A stretch of DNA of 64,000 nucleotides from Pseudoalteromonas sp. CO133X. GTDB taxonomy: Bacteria > Pseudomonadota > Gammaproteobacteria > Enterobacterales > Alteromonadaceae. Where the stretch lies: assembly GCA_004208945.1 (NCBI GenBank), contig SGPE01000029.1:1-64000 (forward strand). Reading direction: 5' to 3'. The translations under genes and the position numbers were made by a program. Shown piece after piece: positions 49,913 to 59,948 of this stretch (position 1 is its first letter; each line of letters starts with the position of its first letter). The notes under the pieces were generated by a model. That model was not told the DNA's origin. It worked only from the letters and a program-made list of their open reading frames with translations, and did no database searches.

Positions 49913-50437
49913 TTAATTGCTGTTTAATACAGATGCTCGATGCATAAAAAAGGTGCTTACTGGGCTAACCGAAACGAGTTTATTATTCTCATTAAAAAGC
50001 TTAGCTTGCAGTGTGTGTTCGCCTCGATTGACTTCTCTAAGTGCAAAGGTTGTACTGCTACTGGCAACACCTAAAGGAGCGCCATCAACAAAGAGTTGTA
50101 CCTTAAAGCCTGTTGCAAAGCGTGGGCTAATACGAGTCGTTACATAAACGGAACCGGTATTCTCTCTAACGGTGGCTTCATTTTCAGGTGAGGCTATTGT
50201 CACTTTAAAATTAACCGGTGTAACGTTAGGGCTGCTATCTAGAATGCTCGTATCGGTTGCTGGCATAGTGAGATTTTGCGTATTTAGCTTTACTTCAGTT
50301 GCGCCTGGACGTGGTGTATCAGAAAAGACTAAAACACCATTTCTATCCTTCCACGAATACACTTTCTTCTGAGCGGTACCATGACTAAAAGTACTAACAA
50401 AAGTTAGTATTGCTAACAATAAAGTTATGCTTTTCAC
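49913..50437 (-). CDS. Secreted DUF4124 protein between glnA and ntrBC
   Basis: 174 residues from the GTG at 50437 (AGGG 7 bp upstream), which gives a compact signal peptide KSITLLLAILTFVSTFSHGTAQ. An ATG five codons earlier (50452) is the alternative. DUF4124 motif VYSWKDRNGVLVFSDTPRP (about 25-43), then an Ig-like beta domain (about 75-165; FKVTIASPENEATVRENTGSVYV in parts) as in cell-surface adhesion modules. Its role is unknown. The conserved-looking position in the nitrogen cluster suggests shared regulation, but nothing in the protein links it to nitrogen. Confidence 0.85.
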   Translation of the reverse strand: MKSITLLLAILTFVSTFSHGTAQKKVYSWKDRNGVLVFSDTPRPGATEVKLNTQNLTMPATDTSILDSSPNVTPVNFKVTIASPENEATVRENTGSVYVTTRISPRFATGFKVQLFVDGAPLGVASSSTTFALREVNRGEHTLQAKLFNENNKLVSVSPVSTFFMHRASVLNSN

Positions 50438-50500
50438 TCTGCAACCCTGCATTTCTTAATCTATTTAAAACTGTAGAGGAGAATACGTCGAATTACCATT

Positions 50501-50523
50501 AAAAAAGCCCGCAAAGCGGGCTT
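50501..50523 (-). terminator. Terminator of glnA
   Basis: On the minus strand AAGCCCGC/GCGGGCTT with a TT(T) loop followed by a U run (plus-strand A6 at 50501-50506), about 50 bp past the glnA stop. It separates glnA from the DUF4124-ntrBC genes, though read-through is likely in such clusters. Confidence 0.88.
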
Positions 50524-50571
50524 GAGAACACACATTTATTATCTGATATAGATAATTCTGCTACAGCGTAA

Positions 50572-51978
50572 TTACACGCTGTAGTACATTTCAAACTCAA
50601 CTGGGTGAGTTGTCATGTTAAGCTTTTCAACTTCTTTGTTCTTCAGTGAGATGTACGCATCGATTAGATCGTCAGTGAATACACCACCTTGGGTTAAGAA
50701 CTCACGGTCAGCGTCTAAAGAAGCAAGTGCTTCGCTCAGTGAAGAGGCAACTTGTGGGATCTCAGCAGCTTCTTCAGCTGGTAAGTCGTATAAATCTTTA
50801 TCCATAGCGTCGCCAGGGTGGATCTTGTTTTTGATACCGTCAAGGCCAGCCATAAGCATTGCTGAGAATGCTAGATATGGGTTAGCTGTTGGATCAGGGA
50901 AACGTACCTCGATACGACGTGCTTTTGCAGACGGTACCACAGGGATACGGATTGAAGCAGAACGGTTACGTGCAGAGTATGCAAGCATTACTGGTGCTTC
51001 GAAGCCTGGTACTAGACGTTTGTACGAGTTAGTTGACGCGTTAGCGAATGCGTTGATTGCTTTAGCGTGCTTGATGATACCACCGATGTAGTAAAGTGCT
51101 TCTTCAGAAAGACCCGCGTATTTGTCACCAGCGAAGATGTTTACACCATCTTTACCTAAAGATTGGTGACAGTGCATACCAGAACCGTTATCACCTACAA
51201 GTGGCTTAGGCATGAAGGTTGCTGTCTTACCATAAAGGTGAGCCATGTTATGGATAACATATTTCATCTCTTGGATTTCATCTGCTTTTAATACCATGGT
51301 ATTGAAGCGTGTTGCGATTTCGTTTTGACCCGCAGTTGCAACTTCGTGGTGGTGAGCTTCTACAACTTGGCCTAGTTCTTCAAGAACTAAACATGTAGCT
51401 GAACGCCAGTCGTGTGATGAATCAATAGGTGAACATGGGAAGTAGCCACCTTTAACACCTGGACGATGGCCTTTATTGCCACCTTCGTAGTCTTTATCTG
51501 AGTTCCATGCAGCTTCGATATCATCAATTTTGTACATAGAACCAGACATGTCTGATTTGTATTTTACATCATCAAATAGGAAGAACTCTGGCTCTGGGCC
51601 GAATAAAACAGTGTCAGCGATACCTGTTGAACGCATGTATTCTTCAGCGCGCTTTGCAACAGAGCGTGGATCACGCTCGTAACCTTGAAGTGTTGAAGGC
51701 TCAACAACGTCACAACGTACGATTAAAGTAGCTTCTTCAGAAAATGGGTCCATTTTAGCAGACTCAGGTACAGGCATTAGTACCATGTCTGATTCATTGA
51801 TGCCTTTCCAGCCAGCAATTGAAGAACCATCAAACATTTTGCCATCTTCAAAGAACTCTTCATCAATTTGGTGATGAGGAATAGAAACATGCTGTTCTTT
51901 ACCTTTGGTATCAGTAAAGCGTAAATCAATGAACTTAACGTCATTTTCTTTGATAAAATCTAAAACCGATTGTGACAT
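50572..51978 (-). CDS. glnA: Glutamine synthetase type I
   Basis: 468 residues, identical in length to the E. coli enzyme. Start [18 protein letters not shown], metal and substrate motifs [19 protein letters not shown] and [17 protein letters not shown]. The adenylylation Tyr lies in [10 protein letters not shown] (about 397), so activity should be controlled by GlnE. It joins ammonium to glutamate with ATP. Upstream sigma-54 promoter and NtrC site are visible. Confidence 0.98.
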   Translation of the reverse strand: MSQSVLDFIKENDVKFIDLRFTDTKGKEQHVSIPHHQIDEEFFEDGKMFDGSSIAGWKGINESDMVLMPVPESAKMDPFSEEATLIVRCDVVEPSTLQGYERDPRSVAKRAEEYMRSTGIADTVLFGPEPEFFLFDDVKYKSDMSGSMYKIDDIEAAWNSDKDYEGGNKGHRPGVKGGYFPCSPIDSSHDWRSATCLVLEELGQVVEAHHHEVATAGQNEIATRFNTMVLKADEIQEMKYVIHNMAHLYGKTATFMPKPLVGDNGSGMHCHQSLGKDGVNIFAGDKYAGLSEEALYYIGGIIKHAKAINAFANASTNSYKRLVPGFEAPVMLAYSARNRSASIRIPVVPSAKARRIEVRFPDPTANPYLAFSAMLMAGLDGIKNKIHPGDAMDKDLYDLPAEEAAEIPQVASSLSEALASLDADREFLTQGGVFTDDLIDAYISLKNKEVEKLNMTTHPVEFEMYYSV

Positions 51979-52035
51979 GTGTCCTCCAATTGTTGGGTTT
52001 TATTTTTGCTGCATTATTGCTTTTGTTTTATATAA

Positions 52036-52050
52036 GCTGATTTCATGCCA
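52036..52050 (-). promoter_or_regulatory. Sigma-54 promoter of glnA
   Basis: On the minus strand: TGGCATG-AAAT-CAGC. The GG (-24) and GC (-12) are separated exactly as in the consensus TGGCACG-N4-TTGC, with only the -12 TT replaced by CA. Expected start of transcription is about 52024, leaving a leader of ~46 nt before glnA. Confidence 0.72.
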
Positions 52051-52112
52051 TATTTTTAACATGTTGTTTAGGCTTATAAAAAAAAATAGAATAGGGTTTT
52101 GTTAAAACTTTT

Positions 52113-52129
52113 TGCACAACTTTGGTGCG
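52113..52129 (-). promoter_or_regulatory. NtrC-binding site (glnA enhancer)
   Basis: TGCACAA-CTT-TGGTGCG has the 7-3-7 layout of the E. coli glnA NtrC sites, with two mismatches to perfect symmetry. It lies about 97 bp upstream of the predicted start, a typical enhancer distance. A second TGGTGCA half-site is at 52144-52150 without a good partner half. Confidence 0.7.
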
Positions 52130-52150
52130 TAAAAGTTTCATTGTGGTGCA

Positions 52151-52486
52151 TTGCTTTTTCACGATGCCAAATGCACAGAAATTGAACATACCTAATCGTT
52201 GAACTCTGCGCTTAATTTACTCTCAAAATATGGCTCATTACTCAGAATATCGCCAGTTTTTACTATTTGAAATGAATAAATTTCATAAATTTGTCATTTA
52301 TAAAACAGATACTTAGAAAAAGCCTGAAGAAAGTTTATAAATTTATATTGGATAAACTTTCATCCATGCCATTATTAAGGGATAATATGCGCCCTTTTAA
52401 ATCCTATGCTGGGACATCTGGTGAAAACTCAGATGAGTGCGTAGATCTTGCAGGATCAATGAGATTCAATTTCTCTGAGAAAAAAT
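52151..52486. other. Intergenic region upstream of typA
   Basis: The rest of the divergent glnA-typA spacer. It should hold the typA promoter (TAATAT at 52383-52388 is a possible -10, without a convincing -35). An open frame from TTG 52291 to 52533 runs into typA, has no ribosome site and is not considered real. No RNA gene recognised. Confidence 0.45.
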
Positions 52487-54310
52487 ATGAGCATCGAAAA
52501 GTTAAGAAATATAGCGATTATCGCCCACGTTGACCACGGTAAAACAACTTTGGTTGATAAACTGCTTGAGCAATCAGGCACATTAGAAACGCGCGGCGGT
52601 AACGAAGAGCGCGTAATGGACTCAAACGACATTGAGAAAGAGCGTGGTATTACCATTTTAGCTAAAAATACAGCTATCTCTTGGAATGACTACCATATCA
52701 ATATCGTAGATACCCCAGGACACGCCGACTTCGGTGGTGAAGTAGAACGCGTACTTTCGATGGCTGACTCAGTATTACTACTTGTTGATGCTCAAGAAGG
52801 TCCAATGCCACAAACGCGTTTCGTAACGCAAAAAGCATTCGCACAAGGTTTAACGCCGATTGTTGTTATCAACAAAATCGACAAACCAGGTGCACGTCCT
52901 GACTGGGTTATGGACCAAGTTTTCGATTTATTCGATAACCTAGGTGCAACTGACGAACAGTTAGACTTTAAAGTAATCTATGCATCAGCTATCAACGGCT
53001 GGGCAACAATGGATTTAGACACGCCATCTGACAACATGGAACCTATGTTCCAGATGATCGTTGACGAAGTATCTCCACCGGATGCAGATCCTGAAGGTGC
53101 TCTTCAAATGCAAATTTCTCAGCTTGACTACAACTCATACATCGGTGTTATCGGTGTAGGTCGTATCAAGCGTGGTACTGTTCGTCCTAACCAACAAGTA
53201 ACGATTGTTAGTGCAGACGGTACTAAGCGTAACGGTAAAGTTGGCCAAGTAATGAGTTACTTAGGTCTTGAGCGTCACGAAGCAGAATCTGCCGGCGCGG
53301 GTGACATCATTGCTATCACAGGTCTTGGCGAGTTAAAAATTTCAGACACTATCTGTGATGTAAATACCGTTGAAGCATTACCACCACTAAGCGTTGATGA
53401 GCCTACAGTAACAATGACGTTCTCTGTAAATACATCACCATTTGCTGGTAAAGAAGGTAAATTCGTAACTTCACGTAACATCCTTGAGCGTTTACAAGCT
53501 GAGCTTGTTCACAACGTTGCGCTACGTGTTGAAGAAACTGACAACCCTGATAGCTTCCGTGTTTCTGGTCGTGGTGAATTACACTTAGGTATCTTAATCG
53601 AGAACATGCGTCGTGAAGGTTACGAGCTTGCTGTATCTCGTCCACAAGTAATTTTACGTGAAGTTGATGGTCAAAAAGAAGAGCCATACGAAACTCTTAC
53701 AATCGACTGTCAAGAAGAGCACCAAGGTTCTATCATGGAGCAAATTGGTCTTCGTAAAGGTGAACTAACAGACATGTCTCCAGATGGTAAAGGCCGTGTA
53801 CGTATGGACTTTATGATCCCAAGCCGTGGCTTAATTGGTTTCCAAACTGAATTTATGACATTAACCTCTGGTTCTGGTCTTCTTTACCATACATTCGATC
53901 ACTATGGTCCACATAAAGGCGGTACTATTGGTGCACGTAAGAATGGTGTAATGATTGCGAACGCAACGGGTAAAGCACTTACTAACGCGTTATTCAATTT
54001 ACAAGACCGTGGTAAGCTATTCATCGGTCACGGTGTTGAAGTTTACGAAGGTATGGTTATCGGTATCCATAGCCGTGATAACGACTTAACTGTAAACGCA
54101 CTTAAAGGTAAGCAACTTACAAACGTTCGTGCATCAGGTACTGATGAAGCGCAAACATTAACGCCACCACTAAACTACACGCTTGAGCAAGCGATTGAGT
54201 TCATCGATGATGACGAGTTAGTGGAAGTAACACCTGAGAGCATTCGTATTCGTAAACGTCACTTAACTGAAAGTGATCGTAAACGTGCGAGCCGTCAAGC
54301 TAAAGACTAA
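52487..54310 (+). CDS. typA: Translational GTPase TypA/BipA
   Basis: 607 residues, same as E. coli BipA. G1 [10 protein letters not shown] (about 12-21), G2 region RGITI, G3 [16 protein letters not shown]4 NKIDKPGA, then the EF-G-like domains and the BipA-specific C-terminus ([20 protein letters not shown]). A ribosome-binding GTPase that aids 50S assembly and growth at low temperature. Highly expressed-type codons. Monocistronic. Confidence 0.98.
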   Translation: MSIEKLRNIAIIAHVDHGKTTLVDKLLEQSGTLETRGGNEERVMDSNDIEKERGITILAKNTAISWNDYHINIVDTPGHADFGGEVERVLSMADSVLLLVDAQEGPMPQTRFVTQKAFAQGLTPIVVINKIDKPGARPDWVMDQVFDLFDNLGATDEQLDFKVIYASAINGWATMDLDTPSDNMEPMFQMIVDEVSPPDADPEGALQMQISQLDYNSYIGVIGVGRIKRGTVRPNQQVTIVSADGTKRNGKVGQVMSYLGLERHEAESAGAGDIIAITGLGELKISDTICDVNTVEALPPLSVDEPTVTMTFSVNTSPFAGKEGKFVTSRNILERLQAELVHNVALRVEETDNPDSFRVSGRGELHLGILIENMRREGYELAVSRPQVILREVDGQKEEPYETLTIDCQEEHQGSIMEQIGLRKGELTDMSPDGKGRVRMDFMIPSRGLIGFQTEFMTLTSGSGLLYHTFDHYGPHKGGTIGARKNGVMIANATGKALTNALFNLQDRGKLFIGHGVEVYEGMVIGIHSRDNDLTVNALKGKQLTNVRASGTDEAQTLTPPLNYTLEQAIEFIDDDELVEVTPESIRIRKRHLTESDRKRASRQAKD

Positions 54311-54337
54311 TAACGTCTTTTAGTTTTAAAAAAATAT

Positions 54338-54370
54338 AAACCGCCGTATTGAAAAATACGGCGGTTTTTT
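54338..54370 (+). terminator. Terminator of typA
   Basis: AAACCGCCGTATT/AATACGGCGGTTT stem with a short GAAA loop and T6 tail, 28 bp after typA. Confidence 0.92.
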
Positions 54371-54452
54371 AGGCCTTTAAAATAAAGAACTTCTAGCTCC
54401 AACCTTTAACTTGTAAAATAAGGCTGCCTACAAAAACAAAGGAATCGATTTA

Positions 54453-54752
54453 ATGGACAAGGATCAAGTGGACGCGCAAATTGCTTTTTCTCAGATGCAG
54501 CATAATGAATCCATCAATGAGAAAATAGATGCGCTCAGGCCTAAGTGGTGGTCTATTATCAGTAAGTATGCAAGTTTTATTTTCACGCTTTTAGTTGTGC
54601 AATACTTCTTTCCTGAAACGATTGACCAGCCTGTTTTCTACTTTATTTTACTAATGATTTTTAATGTAAGTACTGCCCAATACTATGCAGATAAACAATT
54701 ACATAAACGATTAGACTTACTTCATAGTTTAATAAAAGAGACGAAAGTCTAA
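54453..54752 (+). CDS. Small two-TM protein, unknown
   Basis: 99 residues with AAAGGA upstream. Helical, charged N-terminus (about 1-30), two membrane helices (about 38-54 and 60-76), then a basic helix (DKQLHKRLDLLHSLIKE). Not recognised. Confidence 0.7.
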   Translation: MDKDQVDAQIAFSQMQHNESINEKIDALRPKWWSIISKYASFIFTLLVVQYFFPETIDQPVFYFILLMIFNVSTAQYYADKQLHKRLDLLHSLIKETKV

Positions 54753-54790
54753 CCGCTTTAGTGTGCTAGATTGATAGGGGCAAGATCTTA

Positions 54791-55882
54791 CTACAGTGAC
54801 ACTTGCTCACCTTCATTCAATATGTATAGAGGAACTTGGCTGCTCATGGCCTTTTGCATGTGCAGTAATCGCAGTAATGCAGAGTGACTAGAATGGTCGC
54901 CCATTTGCCAGCTTGAGTTACCATACCCCCATGGGATCATCACTTTACAGCTTAGCTCCTCAGCTGCATTTAACGCATCTTCAGGTGTTGTGTGTACATA
55001 GCGATACCACTTGCCGCTTTCTTGGTGGAAATAGGACGCTATCGGCATCAAACACACATCAATTTCGCCGTATTTTTGTTTAATATCCTGAAAATGTTTT
55101 GAGTAACCGGTATCGCCAGCGAAAAATAAGGTTTTTCCGTTTTGTTCGAGTAACCAACCATTCCATAAATCTTTATTGTGATCTTCATAAATAAAAGGCA
55201 CTAAGATACGGCTGCTAAAGTGGTGAGCTGGCACGGCATGAATCGTTAAATCATTAATTTTAGTGCTTGCGTACCACGCCATCTCTGAGATAGTAAAACC
55301 ACCGGTAGGAAAGTTATCTGCAAATCCTAAAGGCACTAAATAGCGTGGAGCATTGCCAATTTCTTCTATATCCGCTTTGTTAAAATGATCATAATGGATG
55401 TGTGAATACATCACCGCATCTAGGCCATCAAGCTCTACTTTTGTTGGCCAAAAACCAGGTTTGCGATAGATACCGCCTGCGAGTTTGAAGGCCAAGTCTA
55501 CAGGTGAGTCAAACTGATCCTTAACGGGGTCAAACAACAACTGCTCACCACTGGGTGATTGAATATAAAAGCCTGCATGACCCAACCAGCGAACTGTAAA
55601 GCCTGAATCGACTTTAGGTACTATTTGTTCGCCTTGATAGTGGCATTGTGAGTTGCTGTCGTTGCATACAAGCAGTTCAGACGTTTCATAGCAATTGTCG
55701 GTGCAGGTTGTTGGGTATTCTTTGTCACCGGGGTAAAGGTTATGGTAACGACCTGCCTGCTCTCCTTCGGTTTTTAACGGGGTAATCGTACCTTCGCCAG
55801 CAATAACATCAACAGTGTTAGAGTTGCTACACGCTGCTAAAAGTGCAGCGGCGATAAGTGTAGGAAGTGTTTTTAAATGCAT
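54791..55882 (-). CDS. MBL-fold lipoprotein (NAPE-PLD/UlaG-like hydrolase)
   Basis: 363 residues from ATG 55882. An upstream in-frame start (55921) would bury the signal. Lipobox LLAAC (about Cys18) followed by Ser. The metallo-beta-lactamase fold follows: VRWLGHAGFYIQSPSGEQLLFDP, metal motif HIHYDH, later VPAHHFSSR, FAGDTGYSKHF and a final MIPWGYGN. Similar proteins hydrolyse N-acyl phosphatidylethanolamine or cyclic phosphodiesters. As an outer-membrane-facing lipoprotein it may act on envelope lipids, which is inference. Confidence 0.85.
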   Translation of the reverse strand: MHLKTLPTLIAAALLAACSNSNTVDVIAGEGTITPLKTEGEQAGRYHNLYPGDKEYPTTCTDNCYETSELLVCNDSNSQCHYQGEQIVPKVDSGFTVRWLGHAGFYIQSPSGEQLLFDPVKDQFDSPVDLAFKLAGGIYRKPGFWPTKVELDGLDAVMYSHIHYDHFNKADIEEIGNAPRYLVPLGFADNFPTGGFTISEMAWYASTKINDLTIHAVPAHHFSSRILVPFIYEDHNKDLWNGWLLEQNGKTLFFAGDTGYSKHFQDIKQKYGEIDVCLMPIASYFHQESGKWYRYVHTTPEDALNAAEELSCKVMIPWGYGNSSWQMGDHSSHSALLRLLHMQKAMSSQVPLYILNEGEQVSL

Positions 55883-55965
55883 AACATGCTTACTTTTTAT
55901 TCTTTGCCATGAGTTTAGCAAAATAAGATTTAAGATAAATCATTAAAAAGTAACAAGAGGTTACA

Positions 55966-55992
55966 TAAAAAAGCCTACGTTTAAGTAGGCTT
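55966..55992 (-). terminator. Terminator of the DUF2959 gene
   Basis: AGCCTAC/GTAGGCT stem with a 6-nt loop followed on the minus strand by a U run, about 20 bp beyond the stop. Confidence 0.88.
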
Positions 55993-56013
55993 AGTGAAAT
56001 GTGCGTAAGATGA

Positions 56014-56670
56014 CTAGCTTGCTTTATTCATTTGCTCAATGAATTTATTTGAGTCTTCAATCGACTTATTCATGTCATCCATTAAAATTTTGATGTCGCG
56101 TTTTAGATTCGTAAACTCGCCTTTGATAGCTGTTACAGCTTGTGCATTAAGATTATGTTTTAGATACAGCACGTTATCGTGAAGCGATGTTAATACAGGC
56201 TCCATTTTACTCTCAGCACTGCGCATTGAGCGTAACAGTTGGTCAAATTGGCGCTTGGTTGCATTAAGCTTTTTGCTGCTTTCACGCTTTAGAGAAGCGC
56301 TTTTATATTGTTCAAGCTCATCGCTCCATTCATCGAATAGCGCTTCGGCTACATCTTCAACTTTGTTGATGTTGGTGGTTACTTGATTCGCAGCTGCAAG
56401 GCTTGATTCATAATCATCATTGAGTTGGTTGTAGGCATCTTGTAGTTCGCCACCATCAAAGTTGATTAATGTGGTCAGTCTCTCTAATGCTGATTGAAAT
56501 TCTTCTTGTGACTCTTGTTGAGACTCTTTAGTTTCTTCAACACGGTCAACTAAAATATCGCGCTTATGGACACCTACAGACTCCATGGCTGAATAATAAG
56601 CTGACTGACAGCCTGATAATGCCATGGTAACTGCAAATAGTGGTGCGCTTAAAAGTGTCAGTTTTTTCAT
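56014..56670 (-). CDS. DUF2959 coiled-coil lipoprotein
   Basis: 218 residues from the ATG at 56670 (AAAGGGA upstream), nine codons inside the longest frame. Lipobox LSGC (about Cys21), then YYSAMESVGVHKRDILVDRVEE, the DUF2959 start. The remainder is almost entirely helical, with heptad-like pattern predicting long coiled coils, and a LNFDGGEL-like break (INFDGGELQDAYNQL). Envelope protein of unknown function, common in marine Gammaproteobacteria. Confidence 0.88.
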   Translation of the reverse strand: MKKLTLLSAPLFAVTMALSGCQSAYYSAMESVGVHKRDILVDRVEETKESQQESQEEFQSALERLTTLINFDGGELQDAYNQLNDDYESSLAAANQVTTNINKVEDVAEALFDEWSDELEQYKSASLKRESSKKLNATKRQFDQLLRSMRSAESKMEPVLTSLHDNVLYLKHNLNAQAVTAIKGEFTNLKRDIKILMDDMNKSIEDSNKFIEQMNKAS

Positions 56671-56756
56671 TGAGTTCCCTTTTTGGATGCCTGTCATTTC
56701 AAATTATGTGGCGGATTGCTATGATTATCAAAACATTTTAGCAGAAAGTTGATTCT

Positions 56757-57629
56757 ATGGATGAGAAGCTCAGTCGTTATAAGCTGCAAATAAGTATTTT
56801 CCTAAAGCAGCAACCTGGTTGGTGGATGCAGTATTTGACGCGATGTATCGATGATCAAATTACGGTTAATGCTGGCTATTTGGCGTATGTGACCTTGCTA
56901 TCGATTGTGCCACTTGTTGCCGTAGGCGTGGCGATATTTTCTGCATTTCCTGGGTTTGAGAGTACCTTAGTGACAATCGAAAACTTTCTATTTACTAACT
57001 TAGTTCCCACATCGACCGATGTGATTAAGGAGCATATCAGTTCTTTTGCTGGTAACGCAAATAAGATGACGGCAGTTGGTGTGGGCTTTTTAGCTGCTGT
57101 GTCGTTGTTATTGATTAGAAATGTCGATGCCACTCTCAATCGCATTTGGCGAATTAAGAAAAAGCGGCCGATGATGATTTCTTTTGCCGTGTATTGGATG
57201 GTTTTAAGCTTAGGGCCTGTGTTATTGGGCGCAAGTATTGGCGTGACCTCTTATATTGTGTCGTTAGTGTCGTTTGCTGATCAAGGAATCCCCGGTTTTA
57301 GTGGATTCCTATTAAAGCTTTTACCTTACGTTATTTCTATGGTGGGCTTTATTATGCTCTATACTTTAGTACCTAACACACGAGTTCCATTTAGAGCGGC
57401 AATACCAGGGGCTTTATTTGCAGCTATGCTGTTCGAGCTGACTAAAAAAGGTTTTGCACTGTATATCAGTCATTTCCCATCCTATGAAGTTATTTATGGG
57501 GCCCTGGCGACCATTCCTATTTTGTTTGTATGGGTATATTTGTCGTGGATTGTTGTATTACTCGGTGCAGAGTTTACGGTCTGTATCAGCCCAGAAAATA
57601 TTGAAGACACCCCTGATATAGATATTTAA
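56757..57629 (+). CDS. YihY/BrkB family inner-membrane protein
   Basis: 290 residues, six membrane helices. Family features: TVNAGYLAYVTLLSIVPLVAV near residue 40, RNVDATLNRIWRI, and the C-terminal GALATIPILFVWVYLSWIVVLLGAE. Long misnamed RNase BN. The function is not settled, although the YihY family has been linked to envelope and salt adaptation. Followed 25 bp later by the peptidase gene on the same strand. Confidence 0.93.
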   Translation: MDEKLSRYKLQISIFLKQQPGWWMQYLTRCIDDQITVNAGYLAYVTLLSIVPLVAVGVAIFSAFPGFESTLVTIENFLFTNLVPTSTDVIKEHISSFAGNANKMTAVGVGFLAAVSLLLIRNVDATLNRIWRIKKKRPMMISFAVYWMVLSLGPVLLGASIGVTSYIVSLVSFADQGIPGFSGFLLKLLPYVISMVGFIMLYTLVPNTRVPFRAAIPGALFAAMLFELTKKGFALYISHFPSYEVIYGALATIPILFVWVYLSWIVVLLGAEFTVCISPENIEDTPDIDI

Positions 57630-57654
57630 ACTGACTGCACCTAAGGAGAACGAG

Positions 57655-58608
57655 GTGCAGTTTCATCCACAATACATAGCTAACCGCGACTATCATCTGA
57701 GTGTAGGGGATGGTCATCAAATTCATGTTCAGGAATTCGGAGAGCCCAGTGGCATTGCTGTCGTTGTCTGTCATGGGGGACCAGGTTCTGGACTATGTCC
57801 TGAAAACTGCCGATTTTTTGATCTTCAGCGCTATCGTGTAATCATGTTTAGTCAGCGAGGATGCGGTCACTCTACACCTCACGATACGCAAGCGAATACG
57901 ACACAGGATTTGATCTCTGATCTTGAATTTTTACGTATCCAACTTGGCGTTAAAAAGTGGCTTGTTAGTGGTGAATCTTGGGGGGCAACATTGGCTTTGC
58001 TCTATGCTATTAGTCATCCTGAATCCGTTGCAGGGCTGCTTTTACGAGCTAGTTTCTTAGCCTGTGAAAGTGATTTTGCATGGTTGTATTCACAGCAAGG
58101 TGCAGGCGCCCAATTTTACCCAGAAAGCTATAGAGAATTTGCAGGAGAACTACACGATTGGTCGCAGCTATTAGATTTTTATCAATGCCAGCTTAGTAGT
58201 GAAGACCAAATAAATGCTAATAAGTATGCAAAAAGATGGTGTCATTGGGAGCAGGTTTTATGTCACGCCGAGCCATGTACAAGCTGGTGTATATCTGAAC
58301 CCCACTCAGCACTGAATCAAGCACGATTAATGGTTCATTACTTTCGTCATCGTTGCTTTATTGAGGATCACTATATTACGAAACACAGTGATATATTGGC
58401 ACATATTCCTACTTGGTTTATTCATGGTCGAGCTGATTTGGTGTGTCGTTACAGTGCGGTGCAGCAATTAGCAGAGCAGCTCAATGCGCAATTGTTGATA
58501 TTAGATGGCATTGGGCACAGCAGTGATAATCAGGTATATTTGGCGGCAATGCGACGTGCCGCAGATTTAATGTATATCAAGTTATCGAGGGATCAATGCA
58601 AGGCTTAA
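57655..58608 (+). CDS. pip: Proline iminopeptidase (S33 prolyl aminopeptidase)
   Basis: 317 residues from GTG 57655 with AAGGAG upstream. GGPGSG oxyanion region (about 41-46), nucleophile elbow GESWGATLAL (Ser about 104), HGRADLVC with Asp, and GIGHSSD with His. It removes N-terminal proline from peptides in the cytoplasm. It overlaps dtd by 13 bp. Confidence 0.93.
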   Translation: MQFHPQYIANRDYHLSVGDGHQIHVQEFGEPSGIAVVVCHGGPGSGLCPENCRFFDLQRYRVIMFSQRGCGHSTPHDTQANTTQDLISDLEFLRIQLGVKKWLVSGESWGATLALLYAISHPESVAGLLLRASFLACESDFAWLYSQQGAGAQFYPESYREFAGELHDWSQLLDFYQCQLSSEDQINANKYAKRWCHWEQVLCHAEPCTSWCISEPHSALNQARLMVHYFRHRCFIEDHYITKHSDILAHIPTWFIHGRADLVCRYSAVQQLAEQLNAQLLILDGIGHSSDNQVYLAAMRRAADLMYIKLSRDQCKA

Positions 58609-59033
58609 TTCAAAGAGTTACACAAGCGAAAGTAGAAGTGGCAGGCGAAGTAGTGGGTGAAATTTCACAAGGTATTTTGCTGCTATTAGGTGTGGAAAAA
58701 CAAGATACTGAGCAAAGCGCTCAGAAGCTTTTACATAAAGTTAGTAATTACCGCATTTTTACCGATGAACACGGAAAGATGAACTTAAGTTTGAATGATA
58801 TCAAGGGAGAGCTTTTAGTGGTTTCGCAGTTTACGCTAGCGGCTGACACTAAAAAGGGCATGCGTCCAAGCTTTTCAAGTGCAGGCACACCAGCGCAGGC
58901 AAATGAGTTATATGAGTATTTTATCGCTCAAGCAAAAGAAGCCGGTTTACGTATAGCGACTGGGCAATTTGCAGCAGATATGCAAGTGAGCTTGTGCAAC
59001 GATGGCCCTGTAACGTTTAACCTATCAGTATGA
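58596..59033 (+). CDS. dtd: D-aminoacyl-tRNA deacylase
   Basis: 145 residues, full length. It hydrolyses D-amino acids wrongly loaded on tRNA. Conserved VSQFTLAADTKKGMRPSF (SQxxL, about 78) and the cross-subunit NDGPVTFNL (GP motif, about 137). Its ATG lies inside the end of pip, so it is translated from the same message. Confidence 0.97.
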   Translation: MQGLIQRVTQAKVEVAGEVVGEISQGILLLLGVEKQDTEQSAQKLLHKVSNYRIFTDEHGKMNLSLNDIKGELLVVSQFTLAADTKKGMRPSFSSAGTPAQANELYEYFIAQAKEAGLRIATGQFAADMQVSLCNDGPVTFNLSV

Positions 59034-59723
59034 TTACTTTGTGATCATGACGATATGATTGACGTAGTTAGGGATTTTTTCAATACTTGGGCGTTTACCA
59101 AATTCAGTGATGAGTAAATGCTCAAGTTGTTTCAGTTGTGATGGGTGGTTAGATAAAAAGTTGATGAATAGTAAGCCATTTTTTGCCATTGCTGCACGTA
59201 ACTTGGCATAAAATTGATGTTTAAATAAAAATAATGGTGCATCTACTTCACTGAATAAATCTAAAATAATCCAATCATACTCATGCCCTTGCTCTAACAC
59301 CTGCTGAGCATCGAAACAGCGTAAATTATTATCATGATGACCACCAAAATAACGTTTGTAGCAGTGAATAATATCGGGGTTTTTATCAACAGAAGTTAAG
59401 TGGCTTTGTGGGTAGGTATGCTGTAAATAATTTCGGATGGCACCTCCACCTAACCCCAGCTCGAGTATTTTGTTGGGTTCTTCTAACTCTTGCCAAAGTC
59501 TTGCAAGGTACTGTAAGTGAGGGAAAAGTAATCGTGCTGGGCGGCGCTTTTCGACTACAGATTGTAATGTTTCATTAATTAACAGCCAGCGAAACTGATT
59601 CATTTGTCTTACTTGAATAGACTCTCTACCTTGCTTATGCCAATAAATAAGCTGCCCGAGCCTGTGGCAATCTTCAATAAAACACTGTTTTATCGCGCCA
59701 CTGGGTTCAAAAAAATGTTCCAT
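59034..59723 (-). CDS. Spermidine synthase-like Rossmann methyltransferase-fold protein
   Basis: 229 residues from ATG 59723 (AAAGG upstream). The longest frame begins at a TTG thirteen codons earlier. SAM-binding-type ILELGLGGGAIRNYL (about 90-104), then SVDKNPDIIHCYKRYF and DWIILDLFSE. Resembles the catalytic domain of spermidine synthases but lacks the N-terminal beta domain, so polyamine synthesis is not assured. It converges on dtd directly. Confidence 0.78.
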   Translation of the reverse strand: MEHFFEPSGAIKQCFIEDCHRLGQLIYWHKQGRESIQVRQMNQFRWLLINETLQSVVEKRRPARLLFPHLQYLARLWQELEEPNKILELGLGGGAIRNYLQHTYPQSHLTSVDKNPDIIHCYKRYFGGHHDNNLRCFDAQQVLEQGHEYDWIILDLFSEVDAPLFLFKHQFYAKLRAAMAKNGLLFINFLSNHPSQLKQLEHLLITEFGKRPSIEKIPNYVNHIVMITK

Positions 59724-59948
59724 ATTTCGGGCCTTTAACTTTTTATGTATAAAGTATGACAATTACTTCAGCATAGACTAGCCTCGCTAAAGTGCCAATT
59801 GTGCAGTAGTTTTTACAGCGAAGAATAATAATTTTGGCTAGGTCACCAAAGTATTATTCCAACTTGATGGAAGATAGCGTATCGTAATTTGCATTCGTTA
59901 GGCCACGAAAAAACAACATGAGATGGCTGAATTATCACAGGAGTATTT

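Noticed and set aside
50615..51091. 158-codon frame antisense to glnA
   Set aside because: Shadow of a strongly codon-biased gene; no ribosome site or family match.
52144..52160. Second full NtrC site upstream of glnA
   Set aside because: Only the TGGTGCA half matches; the partner half is poor.
52291..52533. Open frame running into typA
   Set aside because: TTG start without ribosome site; overlaps the well-defined typA start in another frame.
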